Assembly (NCBI GenBank): GCA_007116425.1
Contig: SKIL01000057.1
Location: 1-5,674 of the forward strand
Direction: 5' to 3'
Source: Bacteriovoracaceae bacterium
Lineage (GTDB): Bacteria; Bdellovibrionota; Bacteriovoracia; Bacteriovoracales; Bacteriovoracaceae
DNA: 5,674 bases
Made by a program: the position numbers and the translations under genes. Positions within the stretch are counted from its first letter, which is position 1; every line of letters starts with the position of its first letter. Below the pieces are notes generated by a model. It was not told the DNA's origin. It was given only the letters and a program-made list of their open reading frames with translations, and made no database searches. Positions 1 through 5,340 of the stretch are shown here, one piece after another.

Positions 1-274
1 AAAGCTTGAGCGACTAAAGTCTTTTGACTCAAAAACTCGCCTACAAGAGATGACCATGGCAAAACTAAAAGTTTTACCAGAGTATGAATCTCGTCAACTT
101 GAAGATCAGAGTTTTATTGTTGAGCTCTATATTGCAGGAAAAAAAATTGCAGAAGAAGGAAATATTTCAAAGAAGAAAGCTCAAAACCTTTTGGCAAAAA
201 AAGTTTTAGAAGATCCTAATTTTATAAAAAAAATAGAAGAAATGGCAAAGTCGATTGGGAAAGACGGGAGATAG
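1..274 (+). CDS. rnc: Ribonuclease III, C-terminal part (dsRNA-binding domain)
   Basis: The reading frame is open from base 2 and ends at TAG (272-274), giving the last 90 residues of a protein whose start lies off the left edge. The visible part is a double-stranded-RNA-binding domain of RNase III type. It has the linker motif DSKTRLQE, then LPEYE, the beta-strand segment FIVELYIAGKKIAEEG, and the basic helix start SKKKAQNLLAKKVL that contacts the RNA phosphates. The tail is lysine-rich. RNase III cleaves double-stranded RNA, including the 16S/23S rRNA precursor stems; its catalytic domain is not in this window. The in-frame ATG at 50 falls inside the domain and is not the start. The following gene is era, and rnc-era is a widely conserved pair, which supports the call. 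era's ribosome-binding site lies inside this gene's last codons, so the two are probably co-transcribed. Confidence 0.9.
   Translation, partial: KLERLKSFDSKTRLQEMTMAKLKVLPEYESRQLEDQSFIVELYIAGKKIAEEGNISKKKAQNLLAKKVLEDPNFIKKIEEMAKSIGKDGR
266..270 (+). promoter_or_regulatory. Ribosome-binding site of era
   Basis: GGGAG lies 8 bases before the ATG at 279 and inside the last codons of rnc. It decides the era start in favour of ATG 279 over the in-frame TTG at 255, which has no comparable purine-rich site at a suitable distance. Only 4 bases separate the rnc stop from the era start, so ribosomes ending rnc could feed era. Confidence 0.7.
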
Positions 275-278
275 TCGT

Positions 279-1250
279 ATGTTAATTGAAAACCAGCACC
301 CAGATAACAAATCAATTATGGTCTCTGTTTTGGGAGCGCCCAACGTTGGTAAAAGTTCTCTGATAAATTATTTACTTGGTATGGACTTGAGTATTGTCAG
401 CTCTCGTCCTCAAACGACTAGAAACCGCTTTAATTGTGTTTTTACAGTTGATCGAGTTGAGATTATCTTAGTTGATACTCCAGGTCTTCACCGTTCAAGT
501 TTGGAACTTAATCGAAGAATTAACGAACAAGCAAAAGAAGGTGCAGATGGAACTGATCTCAACCTCTTATTGATTGATCTGACTAAAGATGTTTTGGCGC
601 AAATTGTAGAATTTCAAAGCCTTGTCGATAAAGAGCTTGGCCCAACTTGGCTTATTTTTACAAAGTCTGATCGTATTTCAGATTTAGATAAGCTGCCTTT
701 AGATGATGTCTTAGAAAAAGCGAAAGATGTTATTCCATCGATTGAGAGATACTTCGCCATCTCTGTAAAAAACGGTGATAATATTCATGAATTAACTGGT
801 GCTCTTTGTGATCATGCCGAACCAGGACCGCACTTGTATCCGGGTGGGGAAGTTTCCAATCGAAATCAGCGATTTTTCGTGACTGAGTATATTCGAGAGC
901 AGGCCTTTGAGTTGTTACAAGATGAACTTCCTTACGAGCTAGCAGTTGTGATTGAAGAGTATCGAGACATTCGACCTAAGACTGCTGAAGATAAACCCAT
1001 GGCACATATTTCTGCGACCATTCTTGTAAACCGACCTTCTCAGCGGGCGATTGTGGTTGGAAGTAAAGGAAGTATGATTAAGCAAATTGGGACAAATGCC
1101 AGAAAAAAGATTGAGAAAATGGCAGGCCACCCAGTTCATTTAAACCTTCATGTAAAAGTTTCTCCAAAGTGGTTTAAAAATAATTATGTATTAGAAGAGA
1201 TTGGACTTCCAAGGGCGAAAGATTCGACTCGCGTATGGAGGAAGTCATGA
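279..1250 (+). CDS. era: GTPase Era
   Basis: Era is a GTP-binding protein that binds near the 3' end of 16S rRNA and assists 30S subunit maturation, at the inner face of the membrane and in the cytosol. The 323-residue product has the usual two-domain layout and is slightly longer than the roughly 300 typical of the family. GTPase domain: G1 GAPNVGKS (19-26), switch I RPQTTRNR (43-50), G3 DTPGLH (66-71), G4 TKSD (128-131), G5 around ISVKNG (161-166). Then comes the Era signature RFFVTEYIREQAFELL with ELPYE (198-220). The KH RNA-binding domain has NRPSQRAIVVGSKGSMIKQIG (251-271) and ends with VKVSPKWF (292-299). G4 has Thr in place of the usual Asn and G5 has Val where Ala is usual; both look tolerable. 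ATG 279 is chosen for its GGGAG site. The gene lies between rnc and der, and its stop overlaps der's start. Confidence 0.95.
   Translation: MLIENQHPDNKSIMVSVLGAPNVGKSSLINYLLGMDLSIVSSRPQTTRNRFNCVFTVDRVEIILVDTPGLHRSSLELNRRINEQAKEGADGTDLNLLLIDLTKDVLAQIVEFQSLVDKELGPTWLIFTKSDRISDLDKLPLDDVLEKAKDVIPSIERYFAISVKNGDNIHELTGALCDHAEPGPHLYPGGEVSNRNQRFFVTEYIREQAFELLQDELPYELAVVIEEYRDIRPKTAEDKPMAHISATILVNRPSQRAIVVGSKGSMIKQIGTNARKKIEKMAGHPVHLNLHVKVSPKWFKNNYVLEEIGLPRAKDSTRVWRKS
1237..1241 (+). promoter_or_regulatory. Ribosome-binding site of der
   Basis: GGAGG, a near-perfect Shine-Dalgarno, sits 5 bases before ATG 1247 inside the 3' end of era. It overlaps the alternative in-frame ATG at 1235 and so rules that codon out as the main start. 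The era stop and der start share ATGA (1247-1250), an arrangement that usually means translational coupling. Confidence 0.75.
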
Positions 1251-3055
1251 GTCAATATGAACGCTCGATGGTCATTTCTATTATTGGCCGACCGAATGTG
1301 GGGAAAAGCTCACTTTTTAATCGTCTTATGCGTCGTCAGCATAAGGCCTTAACCTATGACACCCCAGGGGTAACAAGAGATAGGCATTATGGACTAACTC
1401 AAATAGATGAACTTGGTGGACGTGAAGGTAAAGAAATTATTTTGGTCGATACGGGAGGATTTTATCCCGAGAAAATCGATGAAAATGATTTAAATATGAA
1501 AAGCTCGGTTGATGCTTTTTTTAATATAATGGCCGACCATGCAAAGATTGCTATTCAAGAAAGCGACCTTGTTCTATTTGTTGTCGATATTCGTGAAGGA
1601 CTTTCACCTTTTGATGAAATGATTGCGCGTGCCATTCGTCAAGAGAAAAAGCCAATGTGGGTCGTTGCCAATAAATATGACTCAGATGCTCAGATGGGTC
1701 AGGAGATTGATTTCTATAATTTAGGTATTGATGAAAGTGAGATGTTTCTTATTTCGGCCGCACACGGGCCAGGGGTGAGAATTTTAAAGGAAGAAATTCA
1801 TCGAAAAGCACTGGAGTTTTCAGATCGTAGTGCTGAGTTAAGCGCTGGAAGCCGTTTACAAAAAGGTGTCTCGCCAGCTCATCAAGTTGTTTCAAGAGTC
1901 GCCTTGATTGGGGCGCCGAATGCGGGAAAGTCGACTTTACTTAACCAGCTCATCGGTGCTCAAAGGGCGCTTGTAAGTGATATTGCAGGAACGACTGTTG
2001 ATCCGATTGAAGGGTTTTTTGAACTCGACTTTGGAGCGAGGGCCGTTCTTTTTGACCAAGTTCGAGATGACCAAGAAGTCAGACATGATAACCACTTAAT
2101 TGAACAGTATGAAAACTTTCGTCGAAATCATCCCGATGTTTTTGAGCAATTGAATAATTCTTATGAAGGACACGATATCATTGTCGAAAACTCTTCTGAG
2201 GAGACTGATGAGGTCGAGTGGGAAGTGGAAAATGAAGAAGAGCTGAATGCGCATCAAGATGAATATGAAAGTGTTATGGGGGAGCGCCTTGAGCAGCAGG
2301 CTTTTGATGAAGAAAATGTTGAATCCGATGCCTCCGAACAGAGCGCGCCACTTCAAACCTTACGCTCTATTCATATCATTGACACTGCTGGAATTCGCAA
2401 AAAGAGTAAGGTTCATGGGCCAATTGAGTCCCAGTCGGTTTTTCGCTCCCTTCGTTGTATCACGGAATCTGATATTGTTATTTTCATGGTTGATGCAACC
2501 TTAGGGATAGGACATCAAGATCGAAGACTAATGGATGTTGCATTAGAAAAAGGAAAGTCATTAATTGTCTGCCTTAATAAAATGGATCTTTTGAAAGATA
2601 AGCTTAAAACTCAGCGGCAGCGACAAGAATGGCTTAAAGATATGCGATATGATGTTCCCTGGCTGCATTATTGTGATCTCGTCACGATTTCTGCAAAAGA
2701 AGGGCGAAACTTAGGCCGCCTTAAAAAGATTTTACAAAAAACTATTTTTATTAGACGCCAAAAGATCCCAACTTCAGAATTAAATAAAGTGTTTCTTGAT
2801 TTAGTTGAAACTAATCCCATTACTTTAAAGAAGTCTGGTGGAAAAAGGTTTAAGATTAAGTACGCTTCGATGGTAAAGTCGACTCCACCGACCTTTTTAT
2901 TATTTGCAAATAAAATTAAAGGAATCCCTGAAAACTATAAGCGGTATTTGAAAAATGGACTCAGAAAGGAGTTTGTTTTAGATAATACTCCTATTCATTT
3001 AGTTTTTAGGAAAGGTGGCGATCTTTCAAAGAAAATGAAGAAAGTTACCAGCTGA
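1247..3055 (+). CDS. der: Ribosome biogenesis GTPase Der (EngA) with large acidic insertion
   Basis: Der is a tandem-GTPase protein needed for 50S subunit assembly. The 602-residue product carries every expected part. GTPase domain 1: GRPNVGKS (14-21), TPGVTRDR (39-46), DTGG (68-71), NKYD (142-145), ISAAHG (169-174). GTPase domain 2: GAPNAGKST (222-230), AGTTVDP (247-253), DTAGIRKKSKV (379-389), NKMD (444-447), ISAKEG (481-486). The C-terminal KH-like domain begins near TSELNKVF (509) and includes PPTFLLFANK, YKRYLKNGLRKEF and TPIHLVFR. Family members are usually about 440-490 residues. Most of the excess is a stretch of about 100 residues (roughly 270-371) between switch I and DTAG of domain 2; it is very acidic and contains no lysine. 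Domain 1 also has a slightly enlarged loop (IDELGGREGKE, 53-63). Switch I of domain 2 reads TTVD where TTRD is usual. The frame is intact throughout, so the protein is probably functional. The start is set by GGAGG and the ATGA overlap with era. Confidence 0.95.
   Translation: MSQYERSMVISIIGRPNVGKSSLFNRLMRRQHKALTYDTPGVTRDRHYGLTQIDELGGREGKEIILVDTGGFYPEKIDENDLNMKSSVDAFFNIMADHAKIAIQESDLVLFVVDIREGLSPFDEMIARAIRQEKKPMWVVANKYDSDAQMGQEIDFYNLGIDESEMFLISAAHGPGVRILKEEIHRKALEFSDRSAELSAGSRLQKGVSPAHQVVSRVALIGAPNAGKSTLLNQLIGAQRALVSDIAGTTVDPIEGFFELDFGARAVLFDQVRDDQEVRHDNHLIEQYENFRRNHPDVFEQLNNSYEGHDIIVENSSEETDEVEWEVENEEELNAHQDEYESVMGERLEQQAFDEENVESDASEQSAPLQTLRSIHIIDTAGIRKKSKVHGPIESQSVFRSLRCITESDIVIFMVDATLGIGHQDRRLMDVALEKGKSLIVCLNKMDLLKDKLKTQRQRQEWLKDMRYDVPWLHYCDLVTISAKEGRNLGRLKKILQKTIFIRRQKIPTSELNKVFLDLVETNPITLKKSGGKRFKIKYASMVKSTPPTFLLFANKIKGIPENYKRYLKNGLRKEFVLDNTPIHLVFRKGGDLSKKMKKVTS
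2054..2359 (+). other. Acidic, lysine-free insertion in Der GTPase domain 2
   Basis: This segment encodes Der residues of about 270-371. By hand count it has about 33 Asp/Glu against 5 Arg and no Lys, in a protein that is otherwise lysine-rich. Its first half looks partly structured (for example IEQYENFRRNHPDVFEQL). Its second half is a Glu-rich low-complexity run (EETDEVEWEVENEEELNA) that is probably disordered or helical. It interrupts the domain between strand beta-2 (FFELDFGARAVLF) and strand beta-3 (SIHIIDTAG), that is, at a hairpin tip where extra residues could protrude without breaking the nucleotide site. Boundaries are approximate. Its function is unknown. Confidence 0.75.
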
Positions 3056-3857
3056 TAACATAGCTAATTTTGGTGGAATAAACGTTTCCATTTAAGTCAG
3101 GAAATCCGTAGTCACCCTCTTGTATTGGGGCAAAACTCTGAGTGAATTTGTCGTGAAAATTCACGTTATGGTATAAAAGCTCAAGCCCTATATAGCTCTC
3201 TCTAATTCTGATAGGAAACTCAAAACCAAAGCCAAGACCTATACCGAGCCCTCCTCCAGTGAAATCTGATTCATTGCTGAGGTCAACAAATTTATTGGTG
3301 GTATACCAATACTCTAAACGGCCAATAAAATAAGGGTTGGACCATGTAATTGCCGTCCCAAGGTCTGCAGTGTCGATATAGTAACGGTATGAGAAATATA
3401 CTCGAAGCATATTTACGGTGACAAAACCACCAGGGTTATCAAAACGCTGAATTGGGTCTGGAAAAAACATATTATGGCGCGAGAATTCAAAACCAAGTCC
3501 ATAGCTACTTTGAAAGTTTTGAAAATAGTTTAATCCGAGTCCGTAAGTTGGTGGATCATTTTCATAGGCCGTTCCGCGATTTCCGTCAAAAGTCGTAAGT
3601 CCAAGTGAAACTTGGAAAGAGAAGAAGCGACCAAATTGGTAAAAACGTTCATCTTCCATCATTCTTGCATCTTCAATCTCTTCATTGAAGTCGCTAAAAA
3701 TATCACCTCCAATTTGGAGGTCGTCACCAAAGTCAATATCTTGAATCGGAGCAAACTGAGCATTAATGCTAAACGAAAAGCAAAAAAGTATTGCTCCAAT
3801 AAAAGCGTGTTTCATACTGAGAATTGGTAATAAATCATTCTTTTGCATTAAAATCAC
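3045..3857 (-). CDS. Putative outer-membrane beta-barrel protein (270 aa)
   Basis: I do not recognise the family. From the GTG at 3857 the product is 270 residues. A textbook signal peptide starts at Met15 (MKHAFIGAILFCFSFSINA, cleavage near NA|QF at 33/34). After it comes an acidic segment of about 35 residues (IDFGDDLQIGGDIFSDFNEE). The rest alternates polar and aromatic/hydrophobic residues with many Gly, Tyr and Phe, as in amphipathic beta-strands (for example GLGIGLGFGFEFPIRI and MLRVYFSYRYYI). It ends in YSTKISYVISW; a terminal aromatic residue is typical of barrels assembled by the BAM complex. Probably 8-10 strands by eye. The start is uncertain: GTG 3857 overlaps the upstream gene's stop (GTGA), ATG 3848 is next, and ATG 3815 gives the shortest signal peptide; none has a clear Shine-Dalgarno. 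It is probably co-transcribed with the gene before it. Its last 11 bases overlap the end of der in the opposite direction. Confidence 0.75.
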   Translation of the reverse strand: MILMQKNDLLPILSMKHAFIGAILFCFSFSINAQFAPIQDIDFGDDLQIGGDIFSDFNEEIEDARMMEDERFYQFGRFFSFQVSLGLTTFDGNRGTAYENDPPTYGLGLNYFQNFQSSYGLGFEFSRHNMFFPDPIQRFDNPGGFVTVNMLRVYFSYRYYIDTADLGTAITWSNPYFIGRLEYWYTTNKFVDLSNESDFTGGGLGIGLGFGFEFPIRIRESYIGLELLYHNVNFHDKFTQSFAPIQEGDYGFPDLNGNVYSTKISYVISW

Positions 3858-4402
3858 AAGTAGAAGTGAATGGCCCCAGTAATAAACTGATGGCCTGTCG
3901 TTTGTACTTTAAATTCTTCAACTTTATTTAAGCTGATACCAAACTCAAAACTAAAGCCTAGACTCTGCAGACCTGAAAAACTAAACTCTGATCCAAATGT
4001 CCAGTCTGCCTGGAAGCCTCTCTTGTCTGATAAACCTGGACGCTTGTCGTTTAAGATCGCCAAAAGTCCGGCCGTATAAAAATTAAGTTGTGGTTCTTCG
4101 AATAGATTGCGATAAACCTTGATGCCAGCACCAAAACCACCGTTTCTTTCGGTGTCAATTGCAAAAATTCCACCATAAGAGAAGCTTCGACTCCTTTGGT
4201 GTTTAAAGGATATTGCAGGCAGATCCAGGATAAATTGATTTGAGTAACCAATACCTAGTCTGCCGCGTCGGTCCATACTATGGGCTTCACTTGGCATTAA
4301 ACTAAAGATGACGCCGAGTGCCAGTATAAACATCAGCCCTAGGTTGAGTGCCTTGTACTTTCTCTTTATATAAGGTCTGCTGGGGCGAAAAAGATTGCGC
4401 AT
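3854..4402 (-). CDS. Putative small outer-membrane beta-barrel protein (182 aa)
   Basis: The family is not recognised. The 182-residue product has a long basic n-region (RNLFRPSRPYIKRKYK), a hydrophobic stretch LNLGLMFILALGVIFSLM (19-36) and a likely signal-peptidase site near SEA-HS (about 40-42). The mature part of about 140 residues consists of short Gly/Phe/Tyr-rich amphipathic strands (RLGIGYSNQF, SYGGIFAID, GGFGAGIKVYRNLF, LNFYTAGLLAIL, LQSLGFSFEFGISL, HQFITGAIHFYL), consistent with a small 6-8-stranded barrel. No enzymatic motif is visible. ATG 4402 is preferred over GTG 4408 because AGGA lies 7 bases before it, while the GTG would overlap that site. It is the first gene of a two-gene minus-strand unit; its TGA overlaps the next gene's GTG. 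The promoter is probably in the shared divergent region. A periplasmic beta-sandwich protein is a less likely alternative. Confidence 0.7.
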   Translation of the reverse strand: MRNLFRPSRPYIKRKYKALNLGLMFILALGVIFSLMPSEAHSMDRRGRLGIGYSNQFILDLPAISFKHQRSRSFSYGGIFAIDTERNGGFGAGIKVYRNLFEEPQLNFYTAGLLAILNDKRPGLSDKRGFQADWTFGSEFSFSGLQSLGFSFEFGISLNKVEEFKVQTTGHQFITGAIHFYL

Positions 4403-4409
4403 GCTCACT

Positions 4410-4413
4410 TCCT
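4410..4413 (-). promoter_or_regulatory. Ribosome-binding site of the 182-aa beta-barrel gene
   Basis: Read on the minus strand, AGGA (within AAGGAAG) lies 7 bases before the ATG at 4402. It selects that codon over the GTG 6 bases upstream, which would sit almost on the site itself. Confidence 0.6.
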
Positions 4414-4445
4414 TGCGTGCATTTTATGAATATTTTTATTTCCTC

Positions 4446-4479
4446 ATTATATCTTATAGGAGCACTCTATTTTTGACAA
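4446..4479 (-). promoter_or_regulatory. Candidate leftward promoter for the beta-barrel pair
   Basis: On the minus strand TTGTCA (4479-4474) is followed after 17 bases by TAAGAT (4456-4451). A perfect TATAAT lies immediately beyond (4451-4446) but has a poorer -35 at standard spacing. Either could serve as the -10. The TTGTCA is largely the complement of the rightward promoter's TTGACA, so the two promoters would share their -35 region and could compete. Confidence 0.45.
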
Positions 4480-4494
4480 CTTAGAGTGCACTCT
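4462..4494. repeat. GCACTCT half-site cluster (candidate operator)
   Basis: The heptamer GCACTCT occurs at 4462-4468 and 4488-4494, and its complement AGAGTGC at 4483-4489. The second and third overlap to form the perfect 12-base palindrome AGAGTGCACTCT (4483-4494). The first and third form an 8-base inverted repeat (GCACTCTA / TAGAGTGC) with a 12-base spacer holding the -35. The palindrome lies entirely between the -35 and -10 of the rightward promoter, a classic repressor position. No regulator is encoded nearby, so its identity is unknown. Confidence 0.5.
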
Positions 4495-4501
4495 CTAGAA
4501 T
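4473..4501 (+). promoter_or_regulatory. Sigma-70-type promoter for the TPR protein-bamB unit
   Basis: A perfect -35 TTGACA (4473-4478) is followed by a 17-base spacer and TAGAAT (4496-4501), one base from the TATAAT consensus. Transcription would start near 4508, giving a leader of about 50 bases before ATG 4561. This is the best promoter match in the window. A palindrome fills most of the spacer. Confidence 0.7.
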
Positions 4502-4560
4502 AAATCGTTATCAATCGACGAAAGTCATCTACTACTGCATAAGTAAGTTTTGAGGAATTT

Positions 4561-5313
4561 ATGGCCAAGAAAAATCAATCTGATGCTCCCAAGAAACCTA
4601 TTGTCCAAGGTACTTCGATTAACTCAATGTCTACTGGTGGTGCCATGGATGACCTTACCGAGTCGGCCCTTGGGCAATGGATTATTGAAAATAAGGGGCT
4701 GGCCATTGGAATTGTCGCGTTCATCTTAAGTTCTGTTTTGGCCTATGGTGGATGGACAATGTACCAAGCTGATCGCGCTGAAAAAGCGTCGGAGGCAGTT
4801 TATGCCTTTGAGAACGATGTTTTAAATCCTTTCATGCAAGATCAAATCAGCTATGAAGATGTCGTTCGAGAGTGGAGAAGTTTAAATCAGGAGTTTAGTG
4901 GTCAAAAGGCCTTATTACCTGTTTTATTGTTTATTTCTGACGAATTAATCGAAAGTGGTGAGCTTGATATCGTAAATGATCTTCTCACAAGTCATCGCGG
5001 TGACTTTTCTGGTGACTTTGCTCGTTACTTTATTGATATGAGGCTAGCGGTTGTTCAAGAAGATTTGGGACTAATTAATGAGGCGATTGCAACCTTAGAG
5101 CGAATGGAGTCCAGTTCTCTCGACTTGCTTGAAACGAAAGTCTATTTAGATTTGGGAAGACTATATATGCAAACTGGAGAGTATCAGAAAGCTCGTTTAA
5201 GTTTTGAGCATGTAACTTCTCAGATGTCACAGGAGGAGTTTGCTCAGATGGCCCGAATCTACCTTGCAGAACTTGATGGAAGAGAAGATCAAGCAAAAAG
5301 TGTGACTCAATAA
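4561..5313 (+). CDS. YfgM-like membrane-anchored tetratricopeptide protein
   Basis: The 250-residue product has a cytoplasmic N-terminus with several lysines (1-45), one transmembrane helix of about residues 46-66 (GLAIGIVAFILSSVLAYGGW), and a mainly helical domain on the far side. A clear TPR unit lies near 191-222, with Gly199, Tyr202, Ala211 and Phe215 at the canonical spacing; earlier helical pairs are more diverged. This layout and size match YfgM, which in E. coli is an inner-membrane protein with a periplasmic TPR domain that associates with the SecYEG translocon and periplasmic chaperones. The neighbour downstream is a bamB-like gene, as in E. coli, which strengthens the assignment. 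The start ATG has GAGGA 4 bases upstream (4552-4556). It is expressed from a strong-looking promoter in the divergent region, probably together with the next gene, 27 bases away. Sequence identity to YfgM is low by eye, so an unrelated TPR protein remains possible. Confidence 0.75.
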   Translation: MAKKNQSDAPKKPIVQGTSINSMSTGGAMDDLTESALGQWIIENKGLAIGIVAFILSSVLAYGGWTMYQADRAEKASEAVYAFENDVLNPFMQDQISYEDVVREWRSLNQEFSGQKALLPVLLFISDELIESGELDIVNDLLTSHRGDFSGDFARYFIDMRLAVVQEDLGLINEAIATLERMESSSLDLLETKVYLDLGRLYMQTGEYQKARLSFEHVTSQMSQEEFAQMARIYLAELDGREDQAKSVTQ

Positions 5314-5340
5314 ACTATTAACTTTAAATTGAGATAACTT

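Noticed and set aside
255..278. Upstream TTG start for Era adding 8 residues
   Set aside because: It overlaps the end of rnc and has no suitable ribosome-binding site, while ATG 279 has GGGAG 8 bases before it.
939..1139. Minus-strand open frame inside era
   Set aside because: Low-complexity translation, no ribosome-binding site, fully inside a conserved gene.
1235..1246. Upstream ATG start for Der adding 4 residues
   Set aside because: The codon overlaps the GGAGG that serves ATG 1247, and ATG 1247 forms the typical ATGA overlap with era.
2054..2359. Der insertion as an intein, mobile element or frameshift product
   Set aside because: There is no Cys/Ser splice junction with a terminal His-Asn, no inverted or direct terminal repeats, and the frame and motifs continue correctly on both sides.
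2096..2504. Open frames on the minus strand (2096-2356) and in another plus frame (2247-2504) across the Der insertion
   Set aside because: They are short, have no good start signals or recognisable domains, and are explained as shadows of the acidic coding sequence.
3086..3106. Short hairpin TTTCC/GGAAA after der as a terminator
   Set aside because: Only 5 weak pairs with a 10-base loop, no U-run, and it lies within the opposing coding sequence.
4051..4251. Second minus-strand open frame inside the 182-aa barrel gene
   Set aside because: Different frame from a gene with a signal peptide and a good ribosome-binding site; the translation shows no sensible features.
5075..5296. Minus-strand open frame inside the YfgM-like gene
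   Set aside because: Shadow of a gene with a clear TPR motif and transmembrane segment; no start signals of its own.
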